From CAVVFX01 sp963747535 (GTDB lineage: Bacteria > Acidobacteriota > Terriglobia > Bryobacterales > Bryobacteraceae): a stretch of DNA of 64,000 nucleotides. The position numbers and the translations under genes were made by a program. Below are positions 54,535 through 61,100 of the stretch, piece by piece (the stretch's first letter is position 1; each line of letters starts with the position of its first letter). The notes under the pieces were generated by a model. That model ran no database searches and was not told the origin of the DNA. It was given only the letters and a program-made list of their open reading frames with translations. The stretch is from assembly GCA_963747535.1 (NCBI GenBank), contig CAVVFX010000025.1, forward strand, positions 248,001 through 312,000, given 5' to 3'.

Positions 54535-55293
54535 TCAGTTTTCGGACGGCTTCTGGAGACTGTCGATCACCAGAACCTCCGCTGGACTCTTTTGCGACTC
54601 GAGTCTGAGCCCAAGCTGCTCCCGTAACGCAGTAACCAGCGACGGCTCCGATGACTCCGGCACTGGCTCCGGTGCCCATTCCAGCGTGACGTTGTAAGTT
54701 TCGTTCAGCCCGGTCTTGTCGAGTACAATCCGGCTGAGCCGGTTCCCGATGTAGCCCGCGAGCAACTCCATCGAGACGCCGGTTCCAATCAACTGTGACC
54801 TTCCCGGTCCGCTGTGCGTGTTCATGGCGGTGACCTCGTCTGCGGCCTTCGCCTTGAACTTCGGCCCATTTTTCGCTACCACGAGCGCGTAGACGGTTAG
54901 TTCCCGAGTCTCCCGGTGGAATTGCAGGTTGAATCGTTCCGCCAGGAGGCCTTGCAGCAGGGGCTTCAGTTCACTCCGCCCAATTTTCTCCGGGCTGCCC
55001 GTCCTGGCCTCAATGTCGTACCGGTCGGTATCGAGCCACGCCGGCCCGCCCACGATCTGTGCGTTCTGTATCTCGAATGCCGCGCGGATCAGAAGTTTCA
55101 CCGTTTCGTTGGTAATTCTGAGCCGGCCACCTTCGAACAGATGGAAACTCGTCCCGGCATTCGCGCCTGCGAGGGTGGGCTTGATTACAGCCACTTCGAA
55201 CTGCCGCGGAGTTTGCCCACGGCCCTCCGATAGCCACAGCAGCATTCCGCCGATCGCCAGGCACCGCCTGAAATCTACCGCAACTCTTCTCAT
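54535..55293 (-). CDS. TIGR03435-family soil-associated protein
   Basis: A 252-residue exported protein with a leader (MLLWLSEGRGQ). Family traits: FEVAVIKPTLAGAN, GGRLRITNETVKLLIRAAFE, GGPAWLDTDRYDIEAR, LLQGLLAERFNLQFHRETRE, AYIGNRLSRIVLDKTGLNET YNVTLEW and LRLESQKSPAEVLVIDSLQKPSEN at the end. The family is greatly expanded in Solibacter and Acidobacterium relatives; its function is unknown. It is upstream of the PknG-like operon in the same direction, 88 bp away. Confidence 0.92.
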   Translation of the reverse strand: MRRVAVDFRRCLAIGGMLLWLSEGRGQTPRQFEVAVIKPTLAGANAGTSFHLFEGGRLRITNETVKLLIRAAFEIQNAQIVGGPAWLDTDRYDIEARTGSPEKIGRSELKPLLQGLLAERFNLQFHRETRELTVYALVVAKNGPKFKAKAADEVTAMNTHSGPGRSQLIGTGVSMELLAGYIGNRLSRIVLDKTGLNETYNVTLEWAPEPVPESSEPSLVTALREQLGLRLESQKSPAEVLVIDSLQKPSEN

Positions 55294-55348
55294 AGACAGT
55301 GATACGGCAGCGAGCGCCTTCAGTTGGCACTAAAAGCAGATCGAGCAT

Positions 55349-55738
55349 TCAAGCCGGATGGTTGCAACGGGTGGCCTGAGCGGACGGCGACGTGATGCCT
55401 TTGCCAAAAAGATCAAGCCCCTTCTGCTTGCGGTACGCCGCCCAACTCTTCTCAAGGGCGTATGTCGGCTTCGGCGGGGCGATACCGAATTGATTGAGCG
55501 ACAGGATCATAGCGCGAACGCTGACATGGGGCTCCGCGCCTTCGCCAACATGCCCACAATGCGGACACCTGAAAACCGGGGGGCGAATGCGTTGCCTGGT
55601 TCGAATTCCTTGCAGCATCGCGTCCAGATCATCGCGCAATTCGATGATAGCGTCGAATGACATGCGCTGATGCCATTGGGAGCGCAACCGCTCAATCATT
55701 TCCGGAAACCATACTCTTTGCGCATCACCCGCGGCCAT
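55349..55738 (-). CDS. Conserved-type hypothetical protein with zinc ribbon
   Basis: A 129-residue protein. Helical N-terminus (WFPEMIERLRSQWHQRMSFD), then a zinc-ribbon half, FRCPHCGHVGEGAEPHVSVR, with two Cys and several His, then KSWAAYRKQKGLDLFGKGIT. No family name is known to me. The composition and spacing between clear genes support a real gene. Confidence 0.68.
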   Translation of the reverse strand: MAAGDAQRVWFPEMIERLRSQWHQRMSFDAIIELRDDLDAMLQGIRTRQRIRPPVFRCPHCGHVGEGAEPHVSVRAMILSLNQFGIAPPKPTYALEKSWAAYRKQKGLDLFGKGITSPSAQATRCNHPA

Positions 55739-55786
55739 GTTCTGATCTATTGTAGTGCCGCTCCCGATCCGCTGGGCGAGGGCAAC

Positions 55787-56500
55787 TTATCCACCCAGCA
55801 AGCTCAGGATGTCGCTTAGGCCGCGCAACGCGATCGGTTGATCCGCGATCAGGGCCTCGCCATAACGCGCCCCAATCAACGACCCGGCGTAGCGGTCTCG
55901 CGACTCGAGGCCAAAAATGTAGTCGCTCACCCCGTGTGCCAGCACGCCAAACTCCTGCGCCGTTTTGGAGAATTGCGATCGATGAATGCGAACCAGATCC
56001 AGTTTGCGCTGGAAAATGTCCGAGGTATCGACAATGAATGACGGCTGCTGAAAATTGTTCAGCGGATAGAAGAGAAACGCGCCGGGTTTGTGCGGCGGAT
56101 GGGGATCACCGGAATTCTTGAGCGTGCAATAGAGCTGCGAGTTGCGCACCATCAGGCCGGCGGCTGCGTGGTCCGGATGGCGATCCTCCCAGGATGGCGC
56201 GAGAACGATCGCGGGACGAAAATGCCGCACGATTCCGGCAACCCGACGGCGGTTGTCGGGCGAATCGACGAGGCCGCAGTCAGGTAGATGGAGCGACTCG
56301 CGTCCGGCCGCTCCAAGAAATTCCGCTGCTTCCGCTGCCTCCAGTTTCCGCTGGTCAGGAGTGCCTCGCGACCCGAGTTCACCGTCCGTCAAATCGGCGA
56401 TGACGAACGAGAGTTTGCCGCTCAGAAGGAGCGCAATGCCGCCGACGCCCCATTCCACGTCATCCGGATGTGCACCAAAAATAACTATATCGACCGGCAA
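55787..56500 (-). CDS. bshB1: PIG-L/LmbE-type deacetylase, BshB1-like (bacillithiol biosynthesis)
   Basis: A 237-residue zinc deacetylase. GAHPDDVEWGVGG carries the metal-binding AHPDD motif, LTDGELGSRGTPDQRKLEA and APSWEDRHPDHAAAG (third metal His) follow. The pattern is that of BshB1, which removes the acetyl group from N-acetylglucosaminyl malate in bacillithiol synthesis. Related LmbE deacetylases cannot be fully excluded. It begins 6 bp after rsmG and is probably co-transcribed. Confidence 0.88.
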   Translation of the reverse strand: MPVDIVIFGAHPDDVEWGVGGIALLLSGKLSFVIADLTDGELGSRGTPDQRKLEAAEAAEFLGAAGRESLHLPDCGLVDSPDNRRRVAGIVRHFRPAIVLAPSWEDRHPDHAAAGLMVRNSQLYCTLKNSGDPHPPHKPGAFLFYPLNNFQQPSFIVDTSDIFQRKLDLVRIHRSQFSKTAQEFGVLAHGVSDYIFGLESRDRYAGSLIGARYGEALIADQPIALRGLSDILSLLGG

Positions 56501-56506
56501 AATGGT

Positions 56507-57160
56507 TCACTCCGTTGGCAGGATTTCCACTATGGTCCTCGAGCCTTGTGACTCCGGCAACTCGTACGCCATGATCACCGTCGCGCGAACCCGCCGTTTG
56601 CGGGCTTCCGCCGCAGCCTCCGCGATTTCCAGTTCCGCGTCCGGGCCCTTATAAAGGAGCAGCCGGGCGCCAGCCTTCAGCGCGGGCGCGAATAGCGTGA
56701 GAGCGCGCGAGACAGGCGCCAGCGCGCGCGCGGTAATGATGTCGAAAGCGATCTTGCCTCCAGGGGCGCGGACCATTTCTTCGGCGCGCCGTCCCGCGCT
56801 TGAAGCATTGGGCAATCCCAGTTGAGCGAGCGCCGAGTCCACAAATCGCGCCTTTTTCTGAATCGACTCCGCCAAAGTGAACCGCACCTCAGGAAGCACC
56901 AGGGCCAGCGGAATGCCGGGAAATCCCGCGCCGGTGCCCGCATCGAGAACATGCCTGGCGCCGGCAAACAGACGCCATGGCATCACGGAATCGACCACAT
57001 GCTTGATGGCTGCTTCACGGGCTCCGATAATGCGTGTCAGATTGAAATGTCGATTGGCCTCTTCTATCAATGCCAGGTGTTGCGCCGCTTTAAGTACCAC
57101 GATTTCGCGATGAGGGAGGTCGGCCGGTAAGGCACAGTTCAACTCTTCTTCAAAACTCAC
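56507..57160 (-). CDS. rsmG: 16S rRNA (guanine-527-N7)-methyltransferase RsmG
   Basis: A 217-residue SAM-dependent methyltransferase. Typical GidB/RsmG motifs: HFNLTRIIGAREAAIKHVVD, VLDAGTGAGFPGIPLAL (SAM loop), FTLAESIQKKARFVDSALAQ, and ITARALAPVSRALTLFAPAL, then LLLYKGPDAELEI. It methylates G527 of 16S rRNA. It forms a pair with the deacetylase gene downstream; the gap to the next gene upstream is 200 bp. Confidence 0.94.
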   Translation of the reverse strand: MSFEEELNCALPADLPHREIVVLKAAQHLALIEEANRHFNLTRIIGAREAAIKHVVDSVMPWRLFAGARHVLDAGTGAGFPGIPLALVLPEVRFTLAESIQKKARFVDSALAQLGLPNASSAGRRAEEMVRAPGGKIAFDIITARALAPVSRALTLFAPALKAGARLLLYKGPDAELEIAEAAAEARKRRVRATVIMAYELPESQGSRTIVEILPTE

Positions 57161-57360
57161 ATTTCATCATGACATCCGCACAGGGGACAAGTGTCGATGG
57201 CCGCGTTTCACAGGGCGGCAGGAACGCGGCTACTCGTGCGTGTCCCGGCTCCTGGACGCGTTGAGGTGAAACAATCAATCATCAATTCTGCACGCGCCCC
57301 GATTCCGTAGAGGTACGTTGATAAAACTCGACGGGCTTCCGCGGGCGGTCAGGCCCCGTA

Positions 57361-58176
57361 CTATCCGCGACGGGCCTTGCGTTGTGACCCGCGGCGGCAG
57401 GCGCCTAGCATGCCTGTCAATCCGATTCCACTCAGGAACAGAGGGCCGGGCTCCGGAACACCGGGCGAGGCGGCCAGGACGTCAAAGGCACCAAGCGTGG
57501 AATCAGTCCCCTCGCTGTTCCACGTTACACCGCCGTCGTTAGAACTGAAAACCGGGCCGGTCACACTCTGGTTGTTATAGTTCCACCCGTTCCAACTGGT
57601 GTCAGAAGTGTTCAAGGGCCCAACGACCATGAAGTACGTTTGCCCCCCAGTCAGGAACACCCCGGTAATACTGTCGATGGAAACCAAGTCGACGCTGTCG
57701 CCCAGAGATGCACTGGTAGACAGGCTCCAATAAGCGTCGGCTACCTCAGTTCCTGGCTGTCCCGAGCTGTCGGTTAAAATTTCGGCATAGAAGGTATCGG
57801 GAGGAGTTATGTTGACGACGGCTAGATCGACCTCGGTCACTGACTCACTGCCGCTACCCGAAACCGAGAACTGGCTTGCAATGGTCAATGGAACTGGTGA
57901 ACTTCCGGCCGGATTGCATGCAGGCGCAACGCTGCCGCTGCCGCACACGTTCCAAAAGGTGCTGCCATCGGAAACTTCGCTCCCGGTCCCGAGGTCGGTG
58001 AACAAAACGACGCTTGCCCTCGCCGGTAGACTACACAGGCAGAGGGCAAGCGCAGGAAGGGTTAATGAATTAAATCGTTGCGGTTTCAGTTTAGCCACTA
58101 CCGAGTTGTTACCAACAGGGCACGGTGGCGCTCCAAAAGCAGGGTTGCAAACAAGTGACGAACTGCTTGGGTTCAT
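57361..58176 (-). CDS. PEP-CTERM-anchored exported protein
   Basis: A 271-residue protein with a leader ending at LPARAS, a beta-rich body of Ser/Gly/Thr character (e.g. NGWNYNNQSVTGPVFSSNDG) similar to choice-of-anchor proteins, and a C-terminal sorting signal VPEPGPLFLSGIGLTGMLGA followed by a basic tail (CRRGSQRKARRG). PEP-CTERM proteins are processed by exosortase and linked to exopolysaccharide. The function of the body is unknown. The giant repeat protein gene ends 21 bp upstream in the same direction. Confidence 0.85.
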   Translation of the reverse strand: MNPSSSSLVCNPAFGAPPCPVGNNSVVAKLKPQRFNSLTLPALALCLCSLPARASVVLFTDLGTGSEVSDGSTFWNVCGSGSVAPACNPAGSSPVPLTIASQFSVSGSGSESVTEVDLAVVNITPPDTFYAEILTDSSGQPGTEVADAYWSLSTSASLGDSVDLVSIDSITGVFLTGGQTYFMVVGPLNTSDTSWNGWNYNNQSVTGPVFSSNDGGVTWNSEGTDSTLGAFDVLAASPGVPEPGPLFLSGIGLTGMLGACRRGSQRKARRG

Positions 58177-58197
58177 CGCCAGTCCTCCGACTGTTTC

Positions 58198-61100
58198 TCA
58201 TTTAGGTTTGTTGTCGATCGCGATGGAAGCGATGTTACTTGTCAGATTTCGACCGTCGGTTCTCATCGCATTGAGCGTTAACGAAACAGCGTCACCATAG
58301 ATTCCCTCCGGAATGGTGATGCCAACTTCACAAGCACCAGGCTTCTGTGCCGATGATGCGAGTGAATCGATTGGAACATACATACTACCCAAATTCATTG
58401 AAGCCTTGTCCGAACCAAAATTCTCAATGCAATTGATTCCGGTCACCAAAACGGAAACCTTGTCCCCTGGCAGGGCGGGCTTTCCTTGGAAACGGAAGCT
58501 CGGCACTAACGCCAGATCCGACGAGCCGGTCCTCCACGCTAAAGCCTGACCGACGCCGGAGCCATCGGCCGTGAAGATTCCTGGAGCAACGTCCTCCATC
58601 TTGCTCCGTAACGTATTCGACAAGCCTGATTCCGTCTCGACCGCGATGTCGAGCGGCGTTCCGGGTGCAACCATCGGGCAAACAAAATCCACGTGGTCTT
58701 TGGCGGCGGACAGGACGGACACATCAGAACCGTTAACTTGTACTCGGGTGTGATCGACGCCGTCTGAGTTCGCGTTTGGCGCTGCAGCGAGATCACTCCT
58801 CGAGAGGAATGTACCCACAACAGTGGCGATCGAGCCCGGGCTACAAGCCGACGACGTAGAGCTACTCGCACCATTTTGCACACTTGCTACAGTTGGACGG
58901 TCCGAGTCGATATCGATAGTCATCGTCTTACTTGTACTCGCTCCGACTGCGTTAGTCGCCTTAAAAGTTACCTGATGGCGTCCGAGATCGCCTTCTGCCG
59001 GTAACCATTCAAAAGCTCCCGTTGTAGCATCAAACACGGCATTGACAGGCTGGCCCGAAACGAAAACAGTAAGAGGCAAATTCTGGCCATCCCTCGCGAC
59101 TGCTGTGAAACGTACAACTGAACCGGTTTGACCTACAAAGTGTTCAAGGACGATCAAGTGTAACATGCCCGGGGACAAAATTCCCAAGGTTTCCTGGACT
59201 GCGATCTCGGCGAGTCGCGCTTCGATCACTGCGGTTCCCTGCGGAGTAGCGGCATCGACAGCCGCCTGAAAGCGTATCCTGCTTTGGCCGGTTCGTGTGC
59301 TAACCTGTGCCGGTATCTTCAGGCCTTGCGAACTACTGGAGAGTTTGAATACTAAAGAATCGGAAATGGCGGTTGAACTTAGCTGGAGGTCGCACATTAC
59401 GCTGTTGCCGGTTGCGACGTGTGTCTGCGCGCAAGAAAGGGCGATCGGTTTGATTGTCCGCAGTGAAAGGGATGTCGCACCGGACTCGCTATCGGAAGCT
59501 GCACTGAGCACCACATTCTCGTCCTGTTCGGAAATGTTAGCCTGCGCACTGAACTGAATTGACGCTTGACCCTCAGGAATGAATACCGTCGAGGGAACTT
59601 GCAGAGTCTGACTTGAAGTCGCCAGTTGCAGGCGGACGCCATGCTTAGGTGCAGGCTTCGATAGCGTGACATTGCATTGCGTGGAGTCGCCGGCCGCGAC
59701 CGTCGCGGACAGGCAGGAAACGATCGACGGCGTAGCCTGTGCCGCCACCTTAAACATGACGATCTTGCTGGTCGAGCCCAAGCTGGCAATCATGACTGCC
59801 GAGCCGGTCAGGCTGGACGCGGTAGAAAAACCGAAACTAGTACTATTGCTCCCACTCAAGATTGTTGCGGATGTCGGCACTATGAGTCCCGAATTGGTGG
59901 ATGTCAGGCTGACGGATGTGGGTATCCCTGGGCTGGTAAGAGTTATGGTGCAGGTTCCTCCAGAGCCAGGCGTCACAGTTGCCGGGCTACAGACTGCCGA
60001 AGAAAGGCCGGGGGCCGGGAGTATGGACAACGTTGTCGTTTTTGACGATGAGGCAAGTGATGCGGTGACAACGGCCGATCCGGCCGAGGTTACGTTGCCG
60101 GCACTCGCGGTAAAGGATGCGGTAGTGGCGGTGGCCAGGACGGCGACCGAAACGGGTACGGTCAGGGACGCATTATTGGAAGCCAGGGCCACGGTGGTGC
60201 CGCCGGAGGGAGCGGGACCCGACAGGGTCACGGTGCAGGCAGTGTTGGTCTTGGCAGCGAGGCTCGGTGCGGTGCAAGTAAGGGAAGTCAGGTTGACCGA
60301 GGCCATTAAGGAAATGTTGACAGGGACCGAGTTCCCGTTAAGAGAGGCAGTTATCGTGGCACTTCCAGCGGTGGTAATCGTGCCGACAGACACAGTGAAT
60401 GTCGCGGTAGTGGAAGCGGCGGGGACCGCGAAAGAGGCGGGAATGCTCAGTATTGGGCTATTGGAGGTTAGCGCTACGGGGAGGCCTCCGGCCGGTGCGG
60501 CGCTCGATAGAGTCAGACTACAGGAAGTATTGGCGTTAGAAGCGAGACCTGGGACTGCGCAGGTCAGGGAAGTGACGCTGACCGGGCCGCCCATCAGGGC
60601 GATGGTGACGGGGACCGAGTTGCTGCCCATGGACGCAGTGACGGTGGCACTGGCATTCGACGTCACGGTGCTGGTGGTCGCGTTGAAGGATGCGGCAGTA
60701 GCCGAAGTCGGGACGATAACGGAAGCAGGCACAGTCAGGGACACATTATTAGAAGCCAATGCCACGGTGTTGCCGCCGGTGCGAGCGGGGTTCGACAGCG
60801 TCACGGTGCAGGAAGTATTGGCATTGGAAGCGAGGCTGGGGGCGCTGCAGTTCAAGGAAGTCAGGCTGATCGGACCCGTCAGGGCGATAGTGACGGGGAC
60901 CGAGTTGCCGCTGAGAGAGGCAGTGACGGTGGCGTTGGCGTTGGAGGTCACAGTGCCAGCGGTCGCGGTGAAGGATGCGGTAGTAGCTGTGACCAGGACG
61001 GTGACGGAAGCGGGCACAGTCAGGGTCGCATTATTCGAGGCTAAGGTCACGATGGTGCCGCCTGTAGGAGCGGGGTTCGACAGCGTCACGGTGCAGGAAG